Assembly (NCBI GenBank): GCA_034521225.1
Contig: JAXHMR010000024.1
Location: 62,001-126,000, forward strand
Reading direction: 5' to 3'
DNA from: Woeseia sp034521225
GTDB taxonomy: Bacteria; Pseudomonadota; Gammaproteobacteria; Steroidobacterales; Woeseiaceae
DNA: 64,000 nt
In this document: one piece after another, positions 50,236-60,296 of the stretch
Layout of the letters: each line of letters starts with the position of its first letter
How positions within the stretch are numbered: position 1 is the stretch's first letter
The notes under the pieces: generated by a model
What the model saw: the letters and a program-made list of their open reading frames with translations, nothing else
Databases searched by the model: none
What the model was told of the DNA's origin: nothing
Program-made: the position numbers and the translations under genes

Positions 50236-51585
50236 AGTTTTTCGTATGCGGTAAAATATCCCTCCGCGGAGGGCTGGTCACCGGCCGAGGCCAATTTTTT
50301 CGTATTGGCACTCTCCGCGGAGGGCTACGCACCGTCGGGATCTCCGGGGAGCGGGGATCATGCCATCCCTCCGCGGAGGGCTGATACCCGACAGGCCCTC
50401 CCGCATCGACATGATCATCAGTCATGTCCGCTGCCCTGTAGCCGCAGGTCGGCACCGCCCGTCCATCCAGACCGCCTGAAAAACCCACGCGTCGCGATAA
50501 TCCTTCTCGATAAGGAATCCGCCTTCATGGACCAACCGGTGATGCTCGCCGCACAGCAACATCAGGTTGTCGAGGCCGGTCTCACCGCCGTTCGACCAAT
50601 GCTCGATGTGGTGCGCGTCGACAAACCGCTGGTGTCCGCAGCCGGGGAAACGGCAGCCCCTGTCTCTTGCCCACAGCGCCCGCCGGCATCGCCGCCGGCA
50701 CAACCCGCGACTTGCGGCCGATGCTGAGCGGCTCGCCGTGCTCGTCTTCAACAAGGAATACCCGGTCGCTGTCGCAGCCGATTCGCCGCACCGATTCGAC
50801 CGGCAGCCCCGAGCGGCCGCTGTTCAGACAGCGCGGCCTGATCCACGTGCACGACAACCTGGTAATGATCCGGCGTGCCGGACGAACCATTCCGATTTCC
50901 GGACAGGTACGCCATGGCCATCGCGACCAGCGCATCGGCGCGTTGCTGCGTCCAGCTTTGCTCTGCGAAGTCAGGTGCCGGCGACTCTGTTTGATCCATC
51001 GCGCTTTCGACAGCCTTATCGAGCGCCTTGTCGATGAGCTCACCGGCCTCAATCGGCAGTTCGACGCTGATCGTGACGGTGCCACGGCTCAGGGTCCCGG
51101 CGCAGACTCAACATGCGCCTTGCCTGCGCGCGCAACGCATCGTTGGTGGAATCGACCGTACCGCAGCGCAAGTCCCGGCAGCGCTCCTCCACTCCTGGAC
51201 GCTGTCGTGCGCAACGCGAACGCGCAGCAGCACATCCTCGTTGTCCGGCCCGCAACTCGCGTCAGTGCCCGCACCTTGGAATAGGACGAGCTCGCCCCGG
51301 GCAAACGCCGGCGCGATCGATGGCAGGCTGTTTCAGTGCATGCGCCACCCGCACTTTCTCGCGCGCGGCACTCAATGGAAGATCGCAGCGCCAGTGCAGC
51401 CAGTCAGCGCAGGAGTCGAATCCCCACCGCAACCAGCCGCCACGCTCATCGAAGCGGCGAATGAGTACCAGGAGATCGTAGGTGGCGGAATTGATGCGTG
51501 CGGCCAGCGTAACGATGGCGCGATCAAGGGCATCAATCGACGCGTCGGGATGGTTCGTGAGGACGGGAGAATTGGTCAGCATCAC
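50210..51585 (-). CDS. DUF222/HNH endonuclease protein (13E12-like; multiple frameshifts)
   Basis: The N-terminal part is DUF222-like (ALDRAIVTLAARINSATYDLLVLIRRFDERGGW). The C-terminal HNH motif is clear: CRFPGCGHQRFVDAHHIEHW then NLMLLCGEHHRLVHEGGF. The last part, DGRAVPTCGYRAADM, is in another frame and ends at 50210. Frame breaks occur near 51300, 51080, 50990, 50750 and 50470. These proteins are often multi-copy and linked to repeats; their role is uncertain. Confidence 0.7.
50260..50380. repeat. Three copies of a palindromic repeat with core CCCTCCGCGGAGGG
   Basis: Copies lie at 50260-50273, 50312-50324 (first C changed) and 50367-50380, about 51-56 bases apart. Each is followed by CT. 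Two copies are also preceded by a similar TTTTTCGTAT segment. The array lies in the 3' end of the HNH gene, so it also encodes a repeated SPPR peptide. It resembles REP-like palindromes rather than CRISPR because the unit is short and there are only three. Confidence 0.7.
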
Positions 51586-51672
51586 AGCACCTCCGTGTGT
51601 CAGGATGAGCTGTGATTATAACCAGTTAAATATACATAAACAATTGAATATCAATGTAAAAGTGCGAGAAAT

Positions 51673-51722
51673 CACTATATCGTCCGGGGTATAGATATAT
51701 CCCGCCAAAAAAAGAGAGGATC
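51673..51722 (+). repeat. Left-edge repeat of the island
   Basis: The unit reads CACTATATCGTCC, then GGGGTATAGATATATCCCG, then CCAAAAAAAGAGAGGATC. A similar unit lies in direct orientation at 62707-62745, and its second half lies inverted at 62668-62705. The middle is nearly palindromic. Confidence 0.55.
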
Positions 51723-51768
51723 GGCCAAGCAGTTTCGTGTGATGGGGGATAACCAGCGTTGAAGGGAT

Positions 51769-52232
51769 TTATTTTCGTCGACACACTAAGACAATATTGT
51801 TGGGGCACAATAACGAACGGTTTTGGGGCCTTCCCCGATAAATCGAAGGGCGTGCGACTCCTCGGGGGTATAGGTCACGCTTTCGCAAAAATAAATTGCA
51901 CGTTGTTCAGTAGTACATATAACTTTACAGCGTGAAACAATATGTTCAAGCGACGATGGGGTCATCAAAATCCCGAATAGTATCAGCTTACTTACCCTGT
52001 CTTCTTCTCGTCTACCCTATCGTCGTCGATTGAGACCACCTGATTACGTCGCGCAAGTTGCGTAAGCAGGCGGAGATGGGCGATGCTCGATAGCTCCCGC
52101 CGGTATTTTGTACCACCTACAATTACCTTACCCTTGGTTGTTATCCACTCGTAGATAGGCTTGAAGTCCTCCCAATGCTCATTCTTCGTTGAACACAACA
52201 GAAAACGCGCAGGTATCGACGATTGCACACAT
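51769..52232 (-). pseudogene. PIN-like nuclease of the ATPase pair (frame-disrupted)
   Basis: Reading across frames gives about 150 residues: MCAIVDTCAFSVVFNEE, then HWEDFKPIYEWITTKGKVIVGGTKYRREL, QVVSIDDDRVDEK, SRCKVICTTEQRAIYF and the C-terminal LLCPNNIVLVCRRK. The early Asp in IVDTC and the later acidic residues suggest a PIN-type RNase. It starts 8 bases after the AAA ATPase stop, so the two are a unit. Shifts lie near 52180, 52000 and 51880. The ID rests on pattern and gene pairing. Confidence 0.5.
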
Positions 52233-52240
52233 ATTTAAAT

Positions 52241-53591
52241 TTATATATCCAGCAACCGAAGATCTTCCCTAATAAAGAACTCCCTATAGCCGGAAGGTTG
52301 TTCGGAAGGAAGAGTTCCATCTGATCCGATGCGCATCGGCACAAACGCGATTTTGCCGTTTTCTACGCTCAAAATAGAGTACTTGACGACAGGCTTCGTT
52401 TTAATTTCGACAATGAAGAGGCGAGGCGGAATCGGTCAACCATGTAGTCGCTATGTGTTTCTATCAAAAACTTTTTCCTTCTCGCGCAGCCAAACTCGTC
52501 TATAAGATCTCCTAGTGCAGCTTGTGCCTTTGGATGTAGGTGCACTTCCGGCTGCTGGATTGCAAACAACGTGCCTTCTGGACGATGGAGGGATTCAACG
52601 ATTACGGGCAACGCTTGGGATACGCCATAGCCAACTGAACCCTGTTTAAGGCTTTATCGTCAAGAAGTATATCGAGCTCAAAAGGGCCGCCCTTTGTTGG
52701 ACTAAGTTTTCTTACGGTTACCGATTGAAACAGTCCGCTATTTTTGCCGAACGCGCAATGGCCTTTATTGAAACCATGTGCGGCACTTCTCGTTTGCAAT
52801 ATCTTCTGTATGAGGTAGGGGGTATGCTCACCAGTAGGAGAAAAGTCTGATAAATGACGATCGTAGGTGCGTCGAGGCTGGCTGCGATTCAGTGCAATCC
52901 ATACATACTCTGCGGCTGGATCAATTATTAGCCTGGATGGGAACTCCTTCCAGACTGTTGCTATCATTAGAGATTCATCAATTTCATCTTTTCGTTATCG
53001 TTTTCGGAGTTCGGTCGTTGTTTGGCCTTTGCCTTCGCGGCGATGTGGAACGCACTAGGTATCAGTACCTATTTCATCGAACGGAACTTTCTGAATCCAC
53101 TAATCCGCGGCGCGCAATGTAGGTCATACCAATCTGTCCAAGTTCCCTCTAAAAACTTCTCGATGCTCGCTTCCTGCGAACTCTTGAACTTAGCTTTGTG
53201 TTTGGTTCGTTATATGCGTGAACAGTCATACCGCCCCGCGCTACAGAAATTGTCAGGTTAGGGCAAACCATCCTTGGACTTATACGTGACGAGCAGTGCG
53301 CAAGTACGCGCGTCCTCAACCCCTTTCCCAAACTCATCCGAATCCAGATATCCGATACGAAAAAATGAGCGATCTTCCGCGTGCGCAGAAACTATCTCCT
53401 CGAAGTGGCCAAACGCCGCACTATCCGGACGAAAATGGCAGACCGTACTGAAAGAGCAGAGGTAAGAACGTCGACGAGATCAAGTCAGAAGCAATTTTTC
53501 ACATGCTATAAGCAACAAGAAAATTTACGTCTGCGATGGGGATCAGCGCATCGCTGAATCCCCTATAGTTGTCAGCGTAGATGTCTTTCAT
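52241..53591 (-). pseudogene. AAA15-type (OLD-like) ATPase (frame-disrupted)
   Basis: The N-terminus MKDIYADNYRGFSDALIPIADVNFLV is the start typical of these ATPases, but the Walker A stretch that should follow near 53510 is not intact. Later parts are AFGHFEEIVSAHAEDRSFFRIGYLDS, then Walker B-like FAIQQPEVHLHPKAQAALGDLI with ETHSDYMVDRFR, and the end GSDGTLPSEQPSGYREFF. About 450 residues. Several indels break it. Such ATPases without a Toprim domain often pair with an effector nuclease; here the PIN-like gene follows directly. Confidence 0.65.
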
Positions 53592-53786
53592 AAAAGACTT
53601 TTTCCGGCGTGATCGCGTGTTTTCTAGATGAGTGAATGGTAGGACCTACGAAACATGTTCGATCCTCAATCATATTTCGCTAAGGCGCAGATACTAGCAG
53701 AAGAACCGCAAATATTCGCCGTCGGAAGCTGTTTTATAATAGGCATTTGCGACGCTATATAGATATTTTCTGTCGAAAGGACCGGA

Positions 53787-56419
53787 TCAGTCTCGCCACT
53801 GTCCCCAATTCGATTCGCCTCCTTTTCCGATTAAACCAATTCCAGTCGCGAAGACATGCCGTCGCTCAGTCTGCCCACAATCCAGAAATTGACCGTTCCC
53901 CGAACTTATCCTCGCTGCTCAAATGATACTGGCAAAGAGCTTCGGTGTATGTTCTAAGCTTTCCCGGTGCGATCGACTCCCCTGTAATCCGATCTATGAC
54001 GTACTGAGCGGCAATGGCAGGGTCGCCATTGTATGGAGCGATTGGCTTGAGTTCATTGTATTTTGTCGGCCTTCCGCGTCTTGGCGCGTCCACAACAGAA
54101 TCCTCCACATCCGGCGGATGGTTAAATACCTGTTCTTGGCATGTAGGAAAGCAGAAATCCAAATGGCTTGATTCGGTCCTCATAAGGCCTTTCCGCGTTC
54201 CATTGGTCCAGCCACCCCAGCAAATGCGGGCTTGATGCGATCCCGCTGCGCTGCCGGTTGAGACAAGCCGGGATCCCAATCAGGCCAACTTGATCTGGAT
54301 GACCATCCAATGCTGCCTGGATGATTTTCAGCCAGAAATCATGCTGCCAGCGCTTAACGCCAATTTCGGTCAAGGGAACTTGAGGTTCCGGGGAATGTGG
54401 CGAGCATTCGCGTCCGTATAGGGCTCTACCAAATGGCCTAATCCATGCGCTGAGGCTTGTTTCAAAATCGGAATTCCGCCGGTATTCAGATTAAACAGCG
54501 CATATCGTTTTGCGGAAATTGCGTAACAATCGAGATTCTAATTCATCGGAATCGATCCCGTAACTTATACTCTCAATTTGCAGATCGATCCGGTTTATAC
54601 GGATTGAGCGGAACAAACCATTGATGACCTCTTGTGCCTTTTGCCGAAACTGGGATCGGGGCCGATTTTTTGGCCTGGAAATGGCTAAGGAGATCGGTAT
54701 CGCAGAAAAACCAAATTGATCCGGAATATATTGTCAACTTTTCGGCAATACCAAGCATTAAATCAGCCCGCACCCGTTATGAGAATTCCCAATAACAGGA
54801 TTGAAATCAGCACCTCAATGGCTTTGGAATTGCCTTCTATCAATTGCCAGTTGGCCCGAAAATCTGAGATTCTCGCTTTTTGGCGCATCGTCCCGATTAA
54901 TTTCAATAAATATTTCGTAGCTGGTCGAATTAGCGGATCATATTTTAGCGTCTTTTCAATTGAATTGCTATTTGCTTGGCCTCATCTCGTAAATCTATTA
55001 TTCGCGCAAATAACGTGGGTATTTGGATTAATCGAGTAATCCTTCCGCCCTAAAATCTGCGTGGGCTTCAGGTCGGATTGACGATCGCCGGGATAATATC
55101 GAATGGCCTTATTGATTTTCGGGCATTTGCCGGTCAACAGCTTAGAAACCACGCAATCCGCCAAGGTGTAAAAGGGGAATTCAAAGTAAGGTAATTGGCA
55201 CCAGATATTTATTCCGCCCGTCATACTTGGCCCGTACTGGAAAAAGGTTTTTGTCGGGCACGATGCTGACCAGCGTGGTTAACTGTCGCCAGGTAGCGGG
55301 CTTCCTCAAGTCGGTCAACGTGACTGACTCAAGGAAAATCCTCGCGGTCTCCGTTGCCTCTTCTGCGTGAATTCCGTCCGCAACGACGAAATCGCATAGG
55401 CCCATCAGCGCATTAACGGTCGGATACATCGGACTTTAAAGTCGCAAATCAAGCGTTTCGCAGACAGTCCGACGAATTCGGACCTCCGCGCGACCGCCAT
55501 CGTATGCACAGAGCATCTGTCCAAATTGCCGCCGATCAAAACCCGGATCACAGCCCAGGAAGGGCTTGATGCCCATTTCCTGTAAGTAGGCTTTTCCTAT
55601 TGTGGCTTCACTCAGGATCTTCGACATGCATTGGGATAGCCCGTGCTCGGCATAGCGATGTTCAAGTTCCTGAAAAAGCACTCCCACGTCACTTGAACGT
55701 CTGCTCGCGCATAATCGAGATAGTTTTCCGTAATTTCCCCGTGCTCGTCTGTCTCCTGCTTTCTCGTTTTGGCGTTCGCAGTGTCTCCGCCAGTGATCGA
55801 AGCAAGAATCGACGGCTCAACAGAGCGGAGGCAAGCGTCTTGATATCGACAAAGTGTCCACAAATAGGTCACAACTTCTGCCTACGTTTTCGCATGCCTC
55901 GGGGTGTGTCCTGTTCTCTTCCAGGCTTCGAAAAGTCAATCATTGCGGCTTTCGGGTTCGATGACCCGTATTCAATCTGCAACTTGAGGAAGCTGGAACG
56001 CACGTCCCGCTTGGCGCTTCCGTGATCTAGGGCAATACGGGAAATATCAAACGGCAGATTGAAGCCGACGATCGTGGCATGCCAAACAGCGCGCCGTTGC
56101 TGATGAATCGCCTCGCGGAACTCCTTGATCGTCAGAATCTCTAGATTTCTGGATCGAGCATAGTCACGGAGTAGGTTTTCTTCAGCATCGGCAATAGCGC
56201 CTGCGTCAAAGAAGCCCTTCCCGATGGATTGCGGCATTCTCACAGAATATAAAAAGCCCACGGCGCGGCGTTGAACGGCGTCAATGCTGGTCTCACAGTC
56301 GAAAACGAGGGTTCATATCGAGGCCGTCAGTCCAGATTTGCGGGGTATGTTACCAGAGGTTCCCGGCCAGGACGTTCCGTATAGGCCCGAATCGCAATGG
56401 CTGTCTCAAAGGTGCTCAT
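53787..56419 (-). pseudogene. Family B DNA polymerase with 3'-5' exonuclease motifs (frame-disrupted)
   Basis: Across frames, about 875 residues carry the ordered motifs of family B polymerases: ExoI LVFDCETS near 56285-56308, ExoII VGFNLPFDISRIA near 56065, ExoIII NYLDYARADVQVTWE near 55700, motif A CDFK-MYPTVNALMG near 55430, motif B NSTSY near 54920, and motif C FFCDTD near 54700. The end GNGQFLDCGQTERRHVFATG gives a stop at 53787. ATG 56419 overlaps the stop of the HNH gene. It would replicate the element. Many single-base shifts interrupt it. Confidence 0.7.
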
Positions 56420-56776
56420 TGTTCATGTCCGCCTTGAGCTTCATCGATCAGCCATTCACCAAATACCCGCAGCGTTGTTGCGAGCATCGCAAAATATTCC
56501 GCCAAGCCGCGCAAATATCGTCCTATCGTGATCATCATGCCGGTATATTCGGAAAATTCTGCGGGCATGTGATCCAGCTGCAAATCTGATAGGTCACTGT
56601 GGCAGTTTGCACACTCGATGATTGTGTCACCGTGGTGCTGTCGACCCGCCGGGTGATGCAGTTGCAATGCAAAATGCGCTGGAATGACCGCAGGTTATGC
56701 AACTCGGGTCTCGCGTGCCCAAGCGGCGGTATTGCCGCTCTAGGCGGTCTTCTCTATCCAAAGTCAGCTTGCTCAT
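56416..56776 (-). pseudogene. HNH-type zinc-finger protein upstream of PolB (one frameshift)
   Basis: The frame starts MSKLTLDREDRLERQYRRLG and has CITCGHS; after one shift it continues LQLHHPAGRQHHGD, then ECANCHSDLSDLQLDH and a hydrophobic tail segment. Two CxxC pairs around an HH motif are the HNH/zinc-finger pattern. About 120 residues. The start overlaps the stop of the upstream gene, and its stop overlaps the PolB start, so the three are translationally coupled. Nuclease activity is inferred, not shown. Confidence 0.6.
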
Positions 56777-57387
56777 TGTTCTTGCTCCTCAAGCCGCTGA
56801 CACTTCTCGTAGATTTCGTGGAAGGGAGGCATATCCATGGAAGCAATCCGATGCAAGGTATTGGGATCCGTCTCCAATTGGTATTTGGCACCTGCTGATG
56901 TGCGTACCCGAGCTACCCTTGAAGGGATGTATTAGGTCTATGTTGTTGGTTCGGACGAAGTCACCAACGGCGTGATGATGCTCCCCTACCAAGCTGGCTT
57001 GCGCAAAGCCACTGACTGTTAGTGTTTTGATAGTGCCACCTGTTATCACGGGCAGCCTGCGCGGCCGAGAATCGTTGGCGATCCACAGACGACCTTTCCG
57101 CTCGGCGAGATTCTCCTGGATGAGATAACGGCAAAGCTGTTCAGGCGAGACGTGTCGCGACTTGGCCGATGCTGTCATTGAGCGGCCTGTATTGATGACC
57201 AAATGGCCGCCTCCAGATTCGGATCGGCTTTGAGAGATTTCTGCTCTTGGGCTGTCTCGCCAGCCTTTGGATGGCCGCGAGCCTGCGAACGGGATAGGCC
57301 ACGTGCGAGACCTCGTTCGATCCGCTTCCGATACTCCGCCTTGTAATCGCGCTTGCCATTCCGTGCTCCTATATTTCGAGGGATCAT
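56773..57387 (-). pseudogene. Putative DNA-binding protein of the PolB operon (frame-disrupted)
   Basis: The N-terminus is very basic: KRDYKAEYRKRIERGLARGL, then SRSQARGHPKAGE. After a shift near 57180, a helix-turn-helix-like part follows, ASAKSRHVSPEQLCRYLIQENLA, then RKGRLWIANDSRPRRLPVITGG and VGDFVRTNNIDLIHPF. About 205 residues. I know similar unannotated proteins from proteobacterial islands but no experimental function. It is the first of three coupled genes ending in PolB and is a candidate end-binding or initiator protein. Confidence 0.5.
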
Positions 57388-57412
57388 AAAGTCAGCAAGC
57401 CAAGCCGCTGAT

Positions 57413-58209
57413 TCAATGGAGTAAATTGCTGATCTTGGGTATACCCAGTTTATGCAGTTTATTCAGCGGGGCCCTTCGGCTGTTTGCGCGCTTTGCTAAT
57501 TTCGCCGATTATTCTTTTGAATCGTTTCCGTTTTATAGCCAGGATAGTCGTCCTGATTCCTCGAGAATTCGCCAAGGATTGCCACACGCACTTCAACGGC
57601 TTGATGGATAGTCATTGCATGGAAGCTTGGGTCGGAAAGCAGACGTCGGGCTGTTTCCTGAACTTCGAGTCGGGTATTGGGCCGCCCACCTTTCAGACCT
57701 TATCGGACTCTTCTCTGAGGGTTTGTCTGTCAGAGTCATTTCGGGCGACTTGATGACGCGGATATCGAACCAGGATGCCTGGCCGACGGTCAGCTCGCCT
57801 TTGCTCCAGTTAATATCCGGTAAAGGGTATTTTTGGATTCATATTCCACAAAGAAATGCTGACGCGGCACCCGTACGATTTCGTCAGATCCGTCATCTAG
57901 TGTCCGACAGCCAAGAGCCGAAGATCCCGAGGTGAAGCTTTCATCAGCAGACTTTCCCTATCGTTCCTCGTTGTGATTTCGAGTTTCTTTTGACGTCCTT
58001 TCCGGTATTTTTATGGCGGCCAGAACTTCTGGACATTTGTATATATCGCGGGTCGGTCACTTGCCATGACGTCGCTGTCATTAATGGGGTGAACACCCAA
58101 TGCCGCGATTACGAAGCGATCCACTGATTCAGTACTCAATCCAAGCTGAATCCAGTGGTATGCCGGATTCCCACAACAGGCCTAGCGTATTTTGTGTCTG
58201 AATGGCCAT
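57413..58209 (-). pseudogene. Unrecognised protein divergent from cas1 (frame-disrupted)
   Basis: The minus strand from ATG 58209 reads MAIQTQNTLGLLWESGIPLD, then VDRFVIAALGVHPINDSDV and ASDRPAIYTNVQKFWPP. Later parts are DEIVRVPRQHFFVEYESKN, GELTVGQASWFDIRVIKSP, MTIHQAVEVRVAILGEFSR and a basic end NKLHKLGIPKISNLLH. These continue across several frame shifts and look coding, about 260 residues. I do not recognise the family. It shares a 71 bp divergent promoter region with cas1. Confidence 0.35.
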
Positions 58210-58238
58210 AAGAACGAGCTTTTAGGAACAAAAACCTT

Positions 58239-58244
58239 TATAAT
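58239..58244 (+). promoter_or_regulatory. Possible -10 element for cas1
   Basis: A TATAAT lies 37 bases before the cas1 ATG in the divergent region. No convincing -35 hexamer is seen at the expected distance. Confidence 0.3.
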
Positions 58245-58280
58245 CAGTCTGTTGCATTAAATAATAAACGAGAATTCGTT

Positions 58281-59391
58281 ATGCGGCAGTCAAAATTAGT
58301 GGACCACGCCGATATCGGCTCAAATTGGTCCGATCGCTGCGACTACTGGATATCAGAATCTGCGTCCAAAATCTCCCGGCGACGTCGCGAACGGGAGCAG
58401 ACCCCAATATTCCTTACTGGCCACGGCCTGTCGCTGAGGGTGGACAAAGGTACCCTGCTGGTCCGCGATGGCAAGACCCACTATCCGTCAGAGCTTCGGG
58501 AGTGGCGATTCTTTAACGGTGGATTAGATATCCCACCGGCAATTGTGGTGGTCGACGGTCTGGCGAGATTTACGATGGACGCAATCGACTGGCTAGCCAC
58601 ACAGGGCGTAGCTCTGATACGGCTTCGGTGGGATGGAGAATTTGCATCTGTTGTGTCGAATGGTGGTCAGGCTGCCTCCATGGCGAAGATTCGATGGCAG
58701 GACGAGACGCGCCTGAATCCCAAGAAGCGGCTTGCTTTTGCAGTGAATCTCATCCGCGAGAAAGCACACTACACCGTCGCTACGATGGGAGATCTGTTCC
58801 TGGTTGGCTGGCTGGGCGAGGCCTTTGACAACAGTACGGCTAAACCGGTCTATGACGTCAACCTCCACCGACCATTCAACGGCTTCTAGGAATCGAAGGA
58901 TCATCGCCAACAGTTCGATCGTGGTCGGTGCTCTCGTTGCGATGGAAAGGGATAAAGCAGAACCCTATACCACACAGACTGGCAGACATATACAACGCGA
59001 GCCGCACTGCGTGAGGGTCGCAGCCAGCGGGTGCCACGCATCCAATTAACGCAATGCTGAATTACGCGTATGGCGTACTAATGGCACGACGGCAAATTCA
59101 GTTGATCGCCGATGGGTACGATACGACCCTAGGGATTTTGCACGACCGAAAAGCGGATCGCGGAAGCTATCCAGCTTTCGTCCTCGACTATATGGAGCCG
59201 ATGCGTCCAGTTGTCGACCGTGCGGTATTGCAGCTAGTGCAATCAAGACCTTCTCAGGATCGGATTTTTCTGCAAGCACGATGGTGTCTGCCGGCTGAAT
59301 CCAAACCTTGCGCGAAGGGTTGGTCAGCTGGCTTTGTCCCACTTTGCGGAAGTAAGCAGCACTGAGTGGCTTAAGCAAGAAAGCTAGGTAG
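58281..59391 (+). pseudogene. cas1: Solo Cas1-like integrase (frame-disrupted)
   Basis: The first frame gives the N-terminal beta-domain (LTGHGLSLRVDKGTLLVRDG, IPPAIVVVDGLARFTMDAI) and RLRWDGEFASVV. After shifts near 58845-58870 and 59000 the helical domain follows: LLGIEG (catalytic Glu near 58895), HPINAMLNYAYGVL, GILHDRK (catalytic His near 59141) and FVLDYMEPMRPVVDRAV (Asp near 59186). All three Cas1 metal ligands are therefore present. About 365 residues. No cas2, effector genes or CRISPR array are nearby, so it is a solo Cas1, here next to PolB and HNH genes. Confidence 0.78.
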
Positions 59392-59396
59392 CATCG

Positions 59397-59846
59397 GTGA
59401 AGGATATGCTCAACAATCCATCGGTCGCGGCATTTATCGGAGCTTTCGCTGCGTTTTTTCTTGTCATACTTAACGATTGGCGTCGCCGTAGACGAACGAA
59501 GAACCTAATCGGCTATCTTGTTGACGACAATCGTACTCTTGCTATTCGGAAGCTCGAAACGGTGCAAAGCTGTCTGGAGTTGCTTGATCAGAACAAATCC
59601 CTGGACGCTCCGATAATGCGTTTCCTGAGGGACCCTCTTTCGAAAATGCATCTGGAAGTAATGGACATGCTCAGCGCCGTTCAGAATCAAGCATTGGCGG
59701 CACTTCTGTATTGGATGGAAGCGATAGATGATCTGCTCGATCAAGCTCTGAAATCTGCAAGTGAGCTGCGTCGACTTGGGAATCAGGAGCTACCGACGAA
59801 GAAGGCTATATTGCTTCGCAGGTTAGCAATTCAGTATAGTAAATGA
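59397..59846 (+). CDS. Hypothetical protein with N-terminal transmembrane helix
   Basis: An intact 149-residue frame starts GTG 59397 (or ATG 59406). It has one hydrophobic helix (AAFIGAFAAFFLVILND) followed by a basic stop (WRRRRRTK) and a long helical cytosolic part (LETVQSCLELLDQ, VMDMLSAVQNQALAALLYWM). It lies just after cas1. I do not recognise the family; it could be an accessory membrane protein of the cargo. Confidence 0.5.
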   Translation: MKDMLNNPSVAAFIGAFAAFFLVILNDWRRRRRTKNLIGYLVDDNRTLAIRKLETVQSCLELLDQNKSLDAPIMRFLRDPLSKMHLEVMDMLSAVQNQALAALLYWMEAIDDLLDQALKSASELRRLGNQELPTKKAILLRRLAIQYSK

Positions 59847-60296
59847 CAATCTGAATTTCTTTATTGAATACGCGGGATACTATGTTGATCAGACGCGGAG
59901 AGAATCTGGAGCACAAGAAGCCCATAGGCAAAGTTAATCGCGAGGGCTAATGTTGCGTGAATACGAAATATGAAATATACCCAGTTGCTATACTAAAATC
60001 GCCTGACCGGGACGGTGTCACGCATCTGAGTTCAAGCTGCTGAACTGCGGTTGGGTTGGCGACACTAGTGTCACGGCTGCGCGTTGAGCCCATTGCGTTG
60101 TCAATGGCAATTTCACCCCGATAAGCCACTGGCGGGCGCAAACCACTCCGACAAGACGAGGTCAGCGAGACGTCGCCGTAATGCGTTCGTCTCTTCGTTG
60201 GTAGTTCGCACAAAGCCACTACCGCAACGCGAATGATCCCGGTTGTTGCCCCCACCAGCCATATGATGCAAAAAATTGCACACTCGAGGAAACCGT
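59847..60296. other. 450 bp without a recognisable gene
   Basis: A minus-strand frame at 59947-60255 (102 codons) has no motif I recognise. The middle part is more GC-rich than its surroundings and could be a remnant of another insertion. I see no RNA gene or clear terminator here. GAGGA at 60286-60290 is the ribosome site of the AIPR gene. Confidence 0.4.

Noticed and set aside
50260..50380. Possible CRISPR array near the Cas1-bearing island
   Set aside because: Only three units, each a 14-base palindrome, and they fall inside coding sequence. CRISPR repeats are longer and more numerous.
59947..60255. 102-codon minus-strand frame in the gap before the AIPR gene
   Set aside because: No motif, ribosome site or homologue recognised; not enough to call a gene.
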